This document shows, piece after piece, positions 38,536 to 47,824 of a stretch of 56,842 nt of DNA (position 1 is its first letter; every line of letters begins with the position of its first letter). The notes under the pieces are model-generated. The model was not told the origin of the DNA and did not search any database. It worked only from the letters and a program-made list of their open reading frames with translations. The DNA comes from Ruminococcus sp. Its GTDB lineage: Bacteria > Bacillota > Clostridia > Lachnospirales > Lachnospiraceae. The stretch covers positions 1 to 56,842 of the forward strand of contig JACERV010000033.1 of the NCBI GenBank assembly GCA_013911065.1, written 5' to 3'. The position numbers were made by a program, and so were the translations under genes.

Positions 38536-40644
38536 TCAGAATATATGGAACTTCACAACCAAAGCTGCAAATACTATAGAAACCATAGATAACAATTTTA
38601 TTAAAATGTTAATGGATGGTCCGGATGTATCTTTAAAGGGATCGCCTACCGTATCTCCCACAACAGCCGCCTTATGTGCCTCGCTGCCTTTCCCGCCATG
38701 ATTTCCACTTTCAATGTATTTCTTGGAATTATCCCATGCACCGCCTGCATTAGCCATAAAAATAGCCATTACGAATCCTGAGGCTGTTGCACCTCCCAAC
38801 AGGCCAATTACACCATTGTAACCAAGAATCAGTCCAGTAACAATTGGAGTAACAATCGCAAGAGCTGTCGGCAGAATCATTTCCCGCAGACTCGCCTTTG
38901 TACAAATATCAACACAGGTTTTATAATCTGGCTCTGCTTTTCCTTCCATAAGACCTTTGATTTCACGGAACTGCCGTCTCACTTCTACAACGATGCTCTG
39001 CGCTGCCTTTCCTACAGAGGACATCGTTAATGCTGCAAATACAAAGGGCAGACATGTGCCGATAAAAATCCCTATGAGAACGGTTGGATTCATGATACTC
39101 ATATCCAGCTCCACCGAAGCACCTCCCACCTGCTGCACCTTTTCCACGTAGGAGGCAATCAGTGCCAGAGCCGTCAGCGCTGCCGAGCCAATGGCAAAGC
39201 CTTTTCCAGTAGCGGCAGTCGTATTCCCCAGAGAATCCAAAGCATCTGTGCGTTTGCGCACTTCCGGGTCAAGCCCCGCCATTTCGGCAATTCCACCTGC
39301 ATTATCTGCGATTGGCCCATATGCATCTGTTGCCAGGGTAATACCAAGTGTTGACAACATGCCTACAGCAGCAAGGGCAATACCATAAAGCCCTCTTGTG
39401 GAATCAATAAAACCTCCTGAAAATTGGTAAGCAGCCATAACACATATAGCTATGATAATGACTGGTACTGCTGTGGATAACATTCCCAGGCTCAGGCCGC
39501 CTATAATTAGTGTGCCGGAACCTGTAAGAGACTGCTTTGCTAAATGCTGTGTCGGTTTGTATGTATCAGATGTGAAATATTCCGTAAAGAACCCAATCAA
39601 TACCCCTGCCAAAAGTCCTGACAAAATGGCAAGATAAATTCCGATAAACTCTTTCCCTAAAACACTTACCACCAAAGGAAGCGACACTATGGCAATCAGA
39701 ACTGCGCTGGTATTCGTTCCTCTCCGCAACGCCTTTAGTAATGTACTCTGATTAGTACTCTCCCCTGTTCTGACAAGCATGGAACCTAAAATAGATGCCA
39801 GCACACCTACAGCAGCCAGAACCATCGGTATCACAACCGCATTCACCCGGTCAACAGATTCAATTTTATTAAACGCAATGACCCCAAGTGCACATGCTGA
39901 AACGACAGAACCCACATAAGACTCATACAAATCCGCTCCCATTCCAGCCACATCGCCTACATTGTCCCCTACATTATCAGCGATAACTGCGGGATTTCTC
40001 GGATCATCCTCGGGGATACCGGCTTCCACTTTTCCCACCAGGTCTGCTCCTACATCTGCAGCTTTTGTATAAATCCCCCCGCCTACACGGGCAAACAGTG
40101 CCATCGAAGACGCACCCATACCAAAGGTCAGCATTGCACTGGTGATCTCTTCGACAGGAAGCTCAAATACCATGCTCAAAAGCAGGTACCAAAGAGAAAT
40201 GTCCAGAAGCCCTAAGCCTACAACTGTAAACCCCATAACAGAGCCTGCAGAAAATGCCACCTTCAGACCATTGTTCAGACCAGTCTGACAAGCCGCTGCG
40301 GTTCTTGCATTTGCCCTTGTAGCAATCTGCATTCCCACAAATCCCGACAAGCCCGAGAAAAATCCGCCGGTAATAAATGCGAATGGTACAAACCAGGTCA
40401 GAAACCCTGTTGCTGCCATAAGAAGCAATACACCAAACATTCCTACAAAAAAGGGAATCAAAACATGGTACTGGCGCTTCAAATAGGCCATGGCACCCAC
40501 ATGAATAGAATCCGAAATCTTTCCCATAAGCTCATTTCCCACAGGAAAACTCACCACTTTCCTGGCTCTGGTAAAAGCGAAAAGAAGTGCTATCACCGAA
40601 CCAAACAACGTTAACATTGCCAACATACTGCTTATAATAATCAC
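38536..40644 (-). CDS. hppA: Membrane-bound ion-translocating pyrophosphatase
   Basis: Integral membrane enzyme that hydrolyses PPi and pumps H+ or Na+ out of the cytoplasm; 702 residues with about 16 hydrophobic segments. The catalytic loops are visible as DDPRNPAVIADNVGDNVGD and a later DAYGPIADNAGG. The segment GNTTAATGKG has Ala where K+-independent enzymes carry Lys, which predicts a K+-dependent pump. H+ versus Na+ specificity cannot be settled by eye. The start is unclear: the only standard codon near AAGGAGG is GTG 40644, which directly abuts it; ATG 40626 is 18 bases away. PpdK elsewhere in the window also makes or uses PPi. Confidence 0.94.
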   Translation of the reverse strand: MIIISSMLAMLTLFGSVIALLFAFTRARKVVSFPVGNELMGKISDSIHVGAMAYLKRQYHVLIPFFVGMFGVLLLMAATGFLTWFVPFAFITGGFFSGLSGFVGMQIATRANARTAAACQTGLNNGLKVAFSAGSVMGFTVVGLGLLDISLWYLLLSMVFELPVEEITSAMLTFGMGASSMALFARVGGGIYTKAADVGADLVGKVEAGIPEDDPRNPAVIADNVGDNVGDVAGMGADLYESYVGSVVSACALGVIAFNKIESVDRVNAVVIPMVLAAVGVLASILGSMLVRTGESTNQSTLLKALRRGTNTSAVLIAIVSLPLVVSVLGKEFIGIYLAILSGLLAGVLIGFFTEYFTSDTYKPTQHLAKQSLTGSGTLIIGGLSLGMLSTAVPVIIIAICVMAAYQFSGGFIDSTRGLYGIALAAVGMLSTLGITLATDAYGPIADNAGGIAEMAGLDPEVRKRTDALDSLGNTTAATGKGFAIGSAALTALALIASYVEKVQQVGGASVELDMSIMNPTVLIGIFIGTCLPFVFAALTMSSVGKAAQSIVVEVRRQFREIKGLMEGKAEPDYKTCVDICTKASLREMILPTALAIVTPIVTGLILGYNGVIGLLGGATASGFVMAIFMANAGGAWDNSKKYIESGNHGGKGSEAHKAAVVGDTVGDPFKDTSGPSINILIKLLSMVSIVFAALVVKFHIF

Positions 40645-40700
40645 CCTCCTTAATATTATATTGCTAAAGCGGATAACACCTTCACCCGCTCTATGCGCAC

Positions 40701-41648
40701 TTACTTAAAAAGCCGGTCTTTCGCTTTCGGACGTTTCTTCCCGGACAACTTCTCCGGCATCGGCTCATATTTCTTATCTGATTTTATGAAAGGTGCCTTT
40801 TTATGATTCTTTCTGAGAAAGACCAGCCTTCCCCCGGCAGCAACCACAATTATTCCCGCCAGCAGCTGGGAAACCGGAAATCCAAGCCCTGGAATCAGCA
40901 GTTGGTCTGTCCTCAATCCTTCTATCCAAACTCTTCCCAATCCGTATCCGAACAGATAAATCAGGAATAATTCGCCTTCATATTTTTTGTGTTTTCTATA
41001 GAGAAACAGAAAAACAAGTAATATACAGCACCACAGCGATTCATATAAAAATGTGGGATGTACCTGAATATAGTCTATTCCATCCAGCACCTTTATATGT
41101 TCCTGCATTGTTTTTGTCATATCACCGGTCCTGACTGCATCAAAAGGAATCTGCATTGCAAACAGGCTGTCTGTATACCCGCCAAATGCTTCACGGTTGA
41201 AAAAGTTTCCCCACCGTCCCAGCATCTGCCCATTCAGAAGAGCCATAGCTACGGTATCAAATATCTGGGGCGCGTTTAAACGCTTTGCCCGGGCATATAC
41301 AAGCACTGTAATTACCGCTCCAATCACGCCGCCATAAATCGCGAGCCCTCCTTCACGCAGGTTCAGAATATCCAGGAGATTATCTTTATACATGTCCCAT
41401 GAAAAAGCAACATAATAAATTCTCGCCCCTGCGATTCCACAAATGACCCCAATCATTCCCATATCCAGATAATTCTCCGGATTCTGCCTGGTTCTCTTTG
41501 CTTCTGCTGTGGCAATCAGAAATCCAATCAAAATTGCACATCCGATAATTATACCATAATATGCAATCTCAAATCCAAATACGGTGACAGATTTTCCTAC
41601 ATGTTCCAAATAGATTCCCAAATAAGGAAAGTTAATATTATCATGCAT
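40701..41648 (-). CDS. lgt: Prolipoprotein diacylglyceryl transferase
   Basis: Membrane enzyme that transfers diacylglycerol to the lipobox cysteine of prolipoproteins, 315 residues with seven predicted membrane segments. The Lgt signature GRWGNFFNREAFGG, the HPTFLYES segment and GRVWIEGLRTDQL are visible. The C-terminus is basic (SGKKRPKAKDRLFK). It lies 14 bases after ychF on the same strand. Substrates in this window include the sugar-binding protein and the beta-helix lipoprotein. Confidence 0.95.
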   Translation of the reverse strand: MHDNINFPYLGIYLEHVGKSVTVFGFEIAYYGIIIGCAILIGFLIATAEAKRTRQNPENYLDMGMIGVICGIAGARIYYVAFSWDMYKDNLLDILNLREGGLAIYGGVIGAVITVLVYARAKRLNAPQIFDTVAMALLNGQMLGRWGNFFNREAFGGYTDSLFAMQIPFDAVRTGDMTKTMQEHIKVLDGIDYIQVHPTFLYESLWCCILLVFLFLYRKHKKYEGELFLIYLFGYGLGRVWIEGLRTDQLLIPGLGFPVSQLLAGIIVVAAGGRLVFLRKNHKKAPFIKSDKKYEPMPEKLSGKKRPKAKDRLFK

Positions 41649-41662
41649 ATTCTATGCTCCCT

Positions 41663-42760
41663 TTACACATTAAACCTAAATAAAATGATGTCTCCATCCT
41701 GTACCACATAATCCTTGCCTTCCAGTCTGACAAGTCCCTTCTCTTTTGCCGCGGCGTGTGTACCGCATGCCATCAAATCATCATAACTCACAATCTCCGC
41801 ACGTATGAATCCACGCTCAAAATCTGAATGGATTTTTCCTGCTGCCTGAGGAGCCTTTGTTCCAATCTTGATTGTCCATGCCCGAACCTCCGGTTCACCT
41901 GCTGTCAGATAACTGATTAACCCTAAAAGATGGTAGCTTGCTTTAATAAGCTTTTCCAATCCGGACTCTTCTAAACCTAAATCCTCCAGAAACATTTTCT
42001 TTTCTTCATCATCCAGCTCCGCAATTTCCTGCTCAATCTGGGCACATACTACAAAAACCTCACAGCCTTCCTGTTTTGCATATTGGCGCACCGCCTGCAC
42101 CTCTGCATTGGAAGCGCCATCATCCCCCAAATCATCTTCTGTCACATTTGCCGCAAAGATAACCGGCTTTGCAGTCAGAAGATTATAGTCTGCCAGCCAT
42201 GCCTGCTCTTCTTCATCATCTGTGGTGAAGCTCTTCGCCATTTTATTTTCTTCCAGGTGAGCCTTCATGCGTTCTAAAAGCTCCAGTTCTTTTGCTGCAC
42301 TTTTATCATTTCTCGCAACCTTTGTTGTTTTGGAAATTCTTCTCTCCAAAATTTCCAAATCCGAAAAAATCAACTCCAGATTAATTGTCTCAATATCACG
42401 CAGAGGATCAATATTACCATCCACATGGACGATATTACTGTCCTCAAAACATCTGACCACATGCACAATTGCGTCAACCTCACGGATATTTGCCAAAAAC
42501 TGATTTCCCAGCCCTTCCCCTTTAGAGGCTCCCTTAACCAGTCCTGCAATGTCAACAAATTCAATTACAGCGGGAACAATTTTCTTTGTATGGTACATCT
42601 CACCTAAAACGTCCAGACGTTTATCGGGCACAGTCACAACCCCTACATTCGGGTCGATGGTACAGAATGGGTAATTTGCAGACTCCGCTCCCGCCTTCGT
42701 CAGTGAGTTAAATAACGTACTTTTCCCAACATTGGGTAATCCTACAATTCCTAATTTCAT
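41663..42760 (-). CDS. ychF: Redox-regulated ATPase YchF
   Basis: OBG-family P-loop protein that prefers ATP, 365 residues. Walker A is GLPNVGKST, the G3 region is DIAGLVKGASKGEGLGNQF, and G4 reads NVTEDDLGD instead of NKxD, as usual for YchF. The C-terminal TGS domain runs from about residue 280 (LLGLISYLTAGEPEVRAWT). GGAGAA precedes the ATG, 40 bases after thiN. It is linked to stress response and ribosome binding in other bacteria. Confidence 0.95.
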   Translation of the reverse strand: MKLGIVGLPNVGKSTLFNSLTKAGAESANYPFCTIDPNVGVVTVPDKRLDVLGEMYHTKKIVPAVIEFVDIAGLVKGASKGEGLGNQFLANIREVDAIVHVVRCFEDSNIVHVDGNIDPLRDIETINLELIFSDLEILERRISKTTKVARNDKSAAKELELLERMKAHLEENKMAKSFTTDDEEEQAWLADYNLLTAKPVIFAANVTEDDLGDDGASNAEVQAVRQYAKQEGCEVFVVCAQIEQEIAELDDEEKKMFLEDLGLEESGLEKLIKASYHLLGLISYLTAGEPEVRAWTIKIGTKAPQAAGKIHSDFERGFIRAEIVSYDDLMACGTHAAAKEKGLVRLEGKDYVVQDGDIILFRFNV

Positions 42761-42800
42761 TTTTCTCTATTCTCCTTGTATTTACTACACTTCTCATGTC

Positions 42801-43454
42801 TTAATCTCTGGTCTCCATCAAAATAACTACACCGAAAGGAAACGAGATTTCCACCTCGTCTTCTTCAATCTGATTGCTGACGCACAAGCTGTCATACGCC
42901 GTTAGTACATGATGGTTTAAAGGATATTTTGCACCTTTCAGATTAAAATCTTCCACATCACCGCCTAAAGGGAAAACAGAAAAATACGGGCCGTAGGCCT
43001 CTTCTTTTTTCAGCACAAAGCTGTCCTTCAAAAGGCGTATCTGATTGTGTGTGTCCACAATCTTTGCATCTGCACCAGCATCCACGGCAAGCTTCAGGGC
43101 CTGGACATTGGCCCAGACATGATCCATTCTTGTACCAGTTCCCCCAAGAATTAATATATTTTGTCTGCGCAAATCTAAACACAGACGCAGTGCTATTTCC
43201 GTATCAGACGCATCTTTTATGGGATTAAACTCTCTGACAGGAACTTTTGTCTCTTCTTTGTAATATGTGATGATTTCCTCAGGAACACTGTCAAAGTCCC
43301 CAACGATATAATCGGGAAGGATGTTATGCTTATAAAGAAACTCAAGTCCCCGGTCCACCCCGACAATCAGGTCTGTCTCTTCGTTTTTTAAAATGCTGAC
43401 AGCGAATTCTTCTTCTAAAAGACCCCCGCTGACAATTACTGTGCGCTTACTCAT
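42801..43454 (-). CDS. thiN: Thiamine diphosphokinase
   Basis: Transfers pyrophosphate from ATP to thiamine, giving thiamine diphosphate, the cofactor of NifJ. The 217 residues match the family. Motifs are GVDRGLEFLY near residue 33, DYIVGDFDSVP near residue 49 and KDASDTEIAL near residue 81. It overlaps rpe by eight bases (ATGAGTAA), the same arrangement as rpe-yloS in Bacillus. No TPP riboswitch is visible, as expected inside this operon. Confidence 0.93.
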   Translation of the reverse strand: MSKRTVIVSGGLLEEEFAVSILKNEETDLIVGVDRGLEFLYKHNILPDYIVGDFDSVPEEIITYYKEETKVPVREFNPIKDASDTEIALRLCLDLRRQNILILGGTGTRMDHVWANVQALKLAVDAGADAKIVDTHNQIRLLKDSFVLKKEEAYGPYFSVFPLGGDVEDFNLKGAKYPLNHHVLTAYDSLCVSNQIEEDEVEISFPFGVVILMETRD

Positions 43455-44112
43455 TTTCTTTTAGAATCTCCATAAATCCTTTGACATTTTCTTCTATATT
43501 CCCATTAAATACCGCCGAGCCTGCCACTATTACATTTGCCCCGGCATCCAGAACTTCCTTTACATTGGTGAGATAAATCCCCCCGTCCACTTCAATATCG
43601 GCATCCAGCTTTCTTTCATCTAATAATGTCCTGAGGTTTTTAATTTTATCCAGAGATTCCGGGATAAATGCCTGACCTCCAAAACCTGGTTCTACGCTCA
43701 TAATGAGGAACATCTCCGCCTGGTCCAAAACCGGAATCAAAGCCTCCACTGGTGTAGCAGGCTTTATGGATATCCCTGCTTTCATACCGCAGCCATGAAT
43801 TTTATCCAGCACTGCCTGTATATCTTCACATGCTTCTAAATGCACAGTCACAATATCTGCTCCGGCCGCCTGAAATGCCTCTACATAACGGATTGGGTCT
43901 GTTACCATCAGATGAGCATCCATCACCTGCCCGCTCACACCCTGTATGGACTTGAGTACAGGCATACCAAAAGAAATACTTGGTACAAACATTCCGTCCA
44001 TTACATCAAAATGAAGATATTCCGCTCCGTTGTCTGCTGTTACACGAATCTGTTCACCTAAAACTTTAAAATCAGCCGATAATATGGATGGTGCCAATAC
44101 ATTTTTCATCAT
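43447..44112 (-). CDS. rpe: Ribulose-phosphate 3-epimerase
   Basis: Interconverts D-ribulose 5-phosphate and D-xylulose 5-phosphate in the pentose phosphate pathway; 221 residues from ATG 44112, preceded by AGAGG. Barrel motifs include APSILSADF, HFDVMDGMFVPSISFG, MSVEPGFGGQ and VDGGI. It starts one base after the rsgA stop codon. It can process the xylulose 5-phosphate made by the XylB encoded elsewhere in the window. Confidence 0.96.
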   Translation of the reverse strand: MMKNVLAPSILSADFKVLGEQIRVTADNGAEYLHFDVMDGMFVPSISFGMPVLKSIQGVSGQVMDAHLMVTDPIRYVEAFQAAGADIVTVHLEACEDIQAVLDKIHGCGMKAGISIKPATPVEALIPVLDQAEMFLIMSVEPGFGGQAFIPESLDKIKNLRTLLDERKLDADIEVDGGIYLTNVKEVLDAGANVIVAGSAVFNGNIEENVKGFMEILKENE

Positions 44113-44113
44113 T

Positions 44114-44992
44114 CTAATACCTCTTCTTTCCCTGTAATTCCTGGTACATTTCCAAATAATCTTCATATCGTACGGGATGGATTTTCCCGCTGTGCACTGC
44201 CTCTTTTACGGAGCATCCGGGCTCATGCACATGATCGCATCCATTAAACCTGCAAGTTCCTTCATACGCGGCAAAGTCCCTGAAATAATATTTCAGTTCC
44301 TCTTTTTCAAACTCATTGACATATAGAGAACTAAAACCAGGCGTATCCATGATATAGGATTTTTCATCTATCGTTATCAGCTCCGAATGCCTGGTTGTAT
44401 GCTTACCTCTGGCAATCTTCTTACTGATACTGCCTGTTTCCATCTGAACTTCTGACTGAAGGAGATTAATCAGGGAAGATTTACCTACCCCTGACGGTCC
44501 GGCAATGACCGTAGTCTTTTCCTCCAGTATTCTTCTTAAAGCTTCTACATTTTCCTGTTCCAGTGCGCTGGTAAAGATAACCTGATATCCACATGCCTGA
44601 TAAATTTCCTGGAGGTTTGCAAGCTCAGGCTGTGTAGCAATATCCTTTTTATTAAAGCACAACACTACGGGAATGTCTTTGCTCTCCATCATGACCAAAA
44701 ATCTGTCCAGCAAGTTAAAATGAGGCTCAGGCTTCGTTACCGCAAACACAACCAGTGCCTGGTCAATATTTGCTACAGCCGGCCGGATCAGTTCATTCCG
44801 TCTTGGCAGAATTTCTACAATATTTCCTTCCTTCCCTGCCTCATCAAGAACCTCAATGTTCACGTCATCCCCTACCAGAGGTTTTATCTTCTCTTTTCTG
44901 AACACACCTTTTGCTTTACATTCATAAACACCGGATTCTACTACGTGAACGTAGTAAAATCCGGCAATTCCTTTTATAATCTTTCCCTGCAT
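44114..44992 (-). CDS. rsgA: Small ribosomal subunit biogenesis GTPase RsgA
   Basis: Circularly permuted GTPase that matures the 30S subunit, 292 residues from ATG 44992. An N-terminal OB fold is followed by G4 (FNKKDI), then G1 (GPSGVGKSSLIN), then G3 (DTPGFSS), the permuted order. The zinc site is visible as CRFNGCDHVHEPGC near the C-terminus. The frame runs further up into pknB, but AGAAGG and the position four bases after the pknB stop favour this ATG. Confidence 0.95.
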   Translation of the reverse strand: MQGKIIKGIAGFYYVHVVESGVYECKAKGVFRKEKIKPLVGDDVNIEVLDEAGKEGNIVEILPRRNELIRPAVANIDQALVVFAVTKPEPHFNLLDRFLVMMESKDIPVVLCFNKKDIATQPELANLQEIYQACGYQVIFTSALEQENVEALRRILEEKTTVIAGPSGVGKSSLINLLQSEVQMETGSISKKIARGKHTTRHSELITIDEKSYIMDTPGFSSLYVNEFEKEELKYYFRDFAAYEGTCRFNGCDHVHEPGCSVKEAVHSGKIHPVRYEDYLEMYQELQGKKRY

Positions 44993-44996
44993 AAGC

Positions 44997-47075
44997 TTAC
45001 TGGCCTTCTGTTCCGTCATCTGCATCTGAGCCATCATCGGGCGGGGAAGGCTGGTCCGGTCCAAGACTCACTACAAAGTCAACGGCTGTTCCCTTTTCCA
45101 ACTGGCTTCCCGGGGATGCAGACTGAGTAATGACATAACCTTGTGTCACACTGCTGTTTTCATAAGTTATATTTCCTACGGAAAGACCTGCATCCGTTAA
45201 TGCCTGTCTCGCGCTATCTTCCGTTTTATTGGTCAGAGGAGGAACATTTACCATCTCAATCTTAGGTCCCTTGCTGACAACATAATCAACCGCAGTGTCT
45301 TTCGCTACTTTTTTATCCACTTTCGTCTTCTGGGATATCACAACTCCGGCCTCATACTCATCACTAAATTCTTCACTGACATTTCCTGTCCTCAGACCTG
45401 CAGCAGCCAGTGTCGCATCCGCATCCGCTGCTGTCATTCCAGTTATATCCGGAACTGTAGCTTTCTCTGCTCCCAGGCTGACTACCATCGTAACCTTGGA
45501 ACCTTCTTTCACTTCTGCTCCGGCAGACGGAGTGGTGGAAATCACCTTTCCTTCTTCTATATCGTCACTGTATTTTGCTTCAGAATCAGCCACAACAAGA
45601 CCCTCATTCTCAAGCATCTTCTGTGCTTCTGCCTCGTCCTGTCCTATAACATTGGGAACCTGCACCTTTTTTTCTTCTTTTCCTGTGCTGACAACAACGT
45701 TAATCTGTGTATTCTTTTCTACCTTTTTCTTCGCAGCAGTTTCCTGCCTGATAACGACACCCTTATCATATTTATCAGATGTCTCTCTTCCTGATACATA
45801 ATACCCAAGCTCTTTCTTATCAAGGGCCGCCTTCGCCTCTTCTTCCGTCAGGCCCACCAGATCCGGTACTGTTACCTTGCTTTCTGTCTCCGTCTGGCCA
45901 ATCCCAGGCCCTGGTTTAAAGAGTCCTGCTGCTTTTCCCACAAAAAAGACCAGCGCAAGTGCGATAACAACCGCTGCCACAATCATGAGTATTTTCATAA
46001 TTCTCTTCATATTCGGATCTACATCGCCCTTCCTTCTTTCATCAGGGCCGTAGTCATCATCATCTTCGCTGTCATACCTGTCACTGTCATACTCATAGTC
46101 ATCATCATAATCATCATAGTCGTCGTCATCGTAATCGTCATCATCACCGGTATCATAGTCACGGTTCTGTATGCGCTCCATTTCTTCTGTGGGCATCACA
46201 ATCGTGGCATCCGTATCTGATGCGTAAGGTGACATATTAACAAAATCGCCCTCCGGGTTTACCATAGAGCGCTTTAAATCAAGAATCAGAGACTGGCAGT
46301 TAAGATATCTGCGCTCCGGATTCTTCTGGGTACACTTCATAATGATACATTCAAGACTGTATGGAATATCCGGCACTTCCTCCGCCGGTGAAATGATTTC
46401 CTCCTGCAAGTGTTTGAGAGCTACGGTGACTGTGGAATCTCCATCAAAGGGTACATGTCCTGTTATCATCTCATACATCGTAACCCCGGCAGAATAAATA
46501 TCACTTTTCGCATCTACAACACCGCCTCTGGCCTGCTCCGGCGATGTATAATGCACAGAGCCCATGACATTTGTACTAATGGTACTGGTGGACGTGGTTG
46601 CCCTCGCAATCCCAAAATCTGTCACTTTCACTTTTCCTTCTTTGGAAATAATGATATTCTGAGGTTTGATATCCCTATGAACAATATGCTGATTGTGAGC
46701 AGCCTGAATACCTGTCACCATCTGTATAGATATGCTGATTGTCTCTTTTGCGGTGAGCCTGCCCTTTTTTTCAATATATTCCTTTAATGTGATTCCCTCT
46801 ACCAGCTCCATTACCATATAATACAGTCCGCGGTCCTGACCCACATCATAGACATTCACTACATTCGGATGCATCAGGCCTGCTGCTGCCTGAGCTTCAC
46901 TCAAAAACTTCTGAATAAAAATCTCATCGGTACGGAAATCACTTTTCAGCACCTTAATTGCCACATACCGGTTCAGCTTATGGTCTTTACCCTTGTAAAC
47001 ATCTGCCATCCCGCCTGAACCAATACGGCTCAATATTTCGTAACGCTTCCCTAAAAATACTCCTTCTTTTAACAT
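44997..47075 (-). CDS. pknB: Serine/threonine protein kinase with PASTA repeats
   Basis: Membrane Hanks-type kinase (PknB/PrkC/Stk1) that senses peptidoglycan fragments; 692 residues. The kinase domain at residues 1-270 has GSGGMADVYKG, VAIKVLK, HRDIKPQN and DFGIA. A very acidic Asp/Tyr-rich tract covers roughly residues 305-345. One membrane helix follows (MKILMIVAAVVIALALVFFV, ~360-380), then four extracellular PASTA repeats, starting with VTVPDLVGLT, VQVPNVIGQD, ATVPDITGMT and VNVPPLTNKT. The start overlaps prpC by seven bases. The C-terminal tail is Asp/Pro-rich. Confidence 0.95.
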   Translation of the reverse strand: MLKEGVFLGKRYEILSRIGSGGMADVYKGKDHKLNRYVAIKVLKSDFRTDEIFIQKFLSEAQAAAGLMHPNVVNVYDVGQDRGLYYMVMELVEGITLKEYIEKKGRLTAKETISISIQMVTGIQAAHNQHIVHRDIKPQNIIISKEGKVKVTDFGIARATTSTSTISTNVMGSVHYTSPEQARGGVVDAKSDIYSAGVTMYEMITGHVPFDGDSTVTVALKHLQEEIISPAEEVPDIPYSLECIIMKCTQKNPERRYLNCQSLILDLKRSMVNPEGDFVNMSPYASDTDATIVMPTEEMERIQNRDYDTGDDDDYDDDDYDDYDDDYEYDSDRYDSEDDDDYGPDERRKGDVDPNMKRIMKILMIVAAVVIALALVFFVGKAAGLFKPGPGIGQTETESKVTVPDLVGLTEEEAKAALDKKELGYYVSGRETSDKYDKGVVIRQETAAKKKVEKNTQINVVVSTGKEEKKVQVPNVIGQDEAEAQKMLENEGLVVADSEAKYSDDIEEGKVISTTPSAGAEVKEGSKVTMVVSLGAEKATVPDITGMTAADADATLAAAGLRTGNVSEEFSDEYEAGVVISQKTKVDKKVAKDTAVDYVVSKGPKIEMVNVPPLTNKTEDSARQALTDAGLSVGNITYENSSVTQGYVITQSASPGSQLEKGTAVDFVVSLGPDQPSPPDDGSDADDGTEGQ

Positions 47076-47812
47076 ATACTCACCTCATCCGCAAACGGCT
47101 CTACCAGGACAATCCCTATATTGTCCGTACCGCCGTTTTCTTTTGCTGTTTCTGCCAGGGACTCTGCGGCTTCTACAATGTCCCTGCCCCCCTGCACGAT
47201 ATGGAAAAGCTCTTCATCTTCTACCATATTGCTTAACCCGTCTGTACACATCAAAATGATGTCTCCCTTTTTCAGACGGTGTTCATAAAAATCTACATCA
47301 ACATTTTCTTTTGCACCAATTGCCCTTGTGATGATGTTCTTATCCGGATGGTGCTTTGCTTCTTCCGGCTTAATTCCTCCCAGTCGCACCATCTCCTCAA
47401 CCAGAGAATGGTCCTTCGTAAGCTGCACAATCCCCTGATTAATAAGATAAAGCCTGCTGTCTCCCACATTGGCAAAATACATCATTTGGTTCACAATGGT
47501 AGCTGCTACCACAGTGGTTCCCATCCCTTTTAAATGGGAATCCTGGGAGGCCGCTTTAATAATCTCCCGGTTCGCAGTCTTTATTGAGGAGACAAGGGCC
47601 TTTTCTATATCTCCCTCATCACTTTGTTTTAATTCTCTTTTTAAAATCTCTACTGTATATTTTGAAGCATAATCGCCCGCCTGATGTCCACCCATACCGT
47701 CAGCCACTACAAACAAGTTTGGGAGAGGTCCTAACGGCTGATTTGTCATATAGACATAATCTTGATTCACTTGTCTTACCATGCCAACATCGGTAATAGA
47801 AAAGGTCTTCAT
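47069..47812 (-). CDS. prpC: PP2C-type serine/threonine phosphatase
   Basis: Mn2+/Mg2+-dependent phosphatase that reverses PknB phosphorylation; 247 residues. Metal motifs are VRQVNQDY, VVADGMGGH, ANVGDSRLYLI, CTDGLSN and GGTDNIGIV. AAGGAGATATACT precedes the ATG. The stop overlaps the kinase start, the standard arrangement of this pair. Confidence 0.95.
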   Translation of the reverse strand: MKTFSITDVGMVRQVNQDYVYMTNQPLGPLPNLFVVADGMGGHQAGDYASKYTVEILKRELKQSDEGDIEKALVSSIKTANREIIKAASQDSHLKGMGTTVVAATIVNQMMYFANVGDSRLYLINQGIVQLTKDHSLVEEMVRLGGIKPEEAKHHPDKNIITRAIGAKENVDVDFYEHRLKKGDIILMCTDGLSNMVEDEELFHIVQGGRDIVEAAESLAETAKENGGTDNIGIVLVEPFADEVSIC

Positions 47813-47824
47813 AGTATATCTCCT

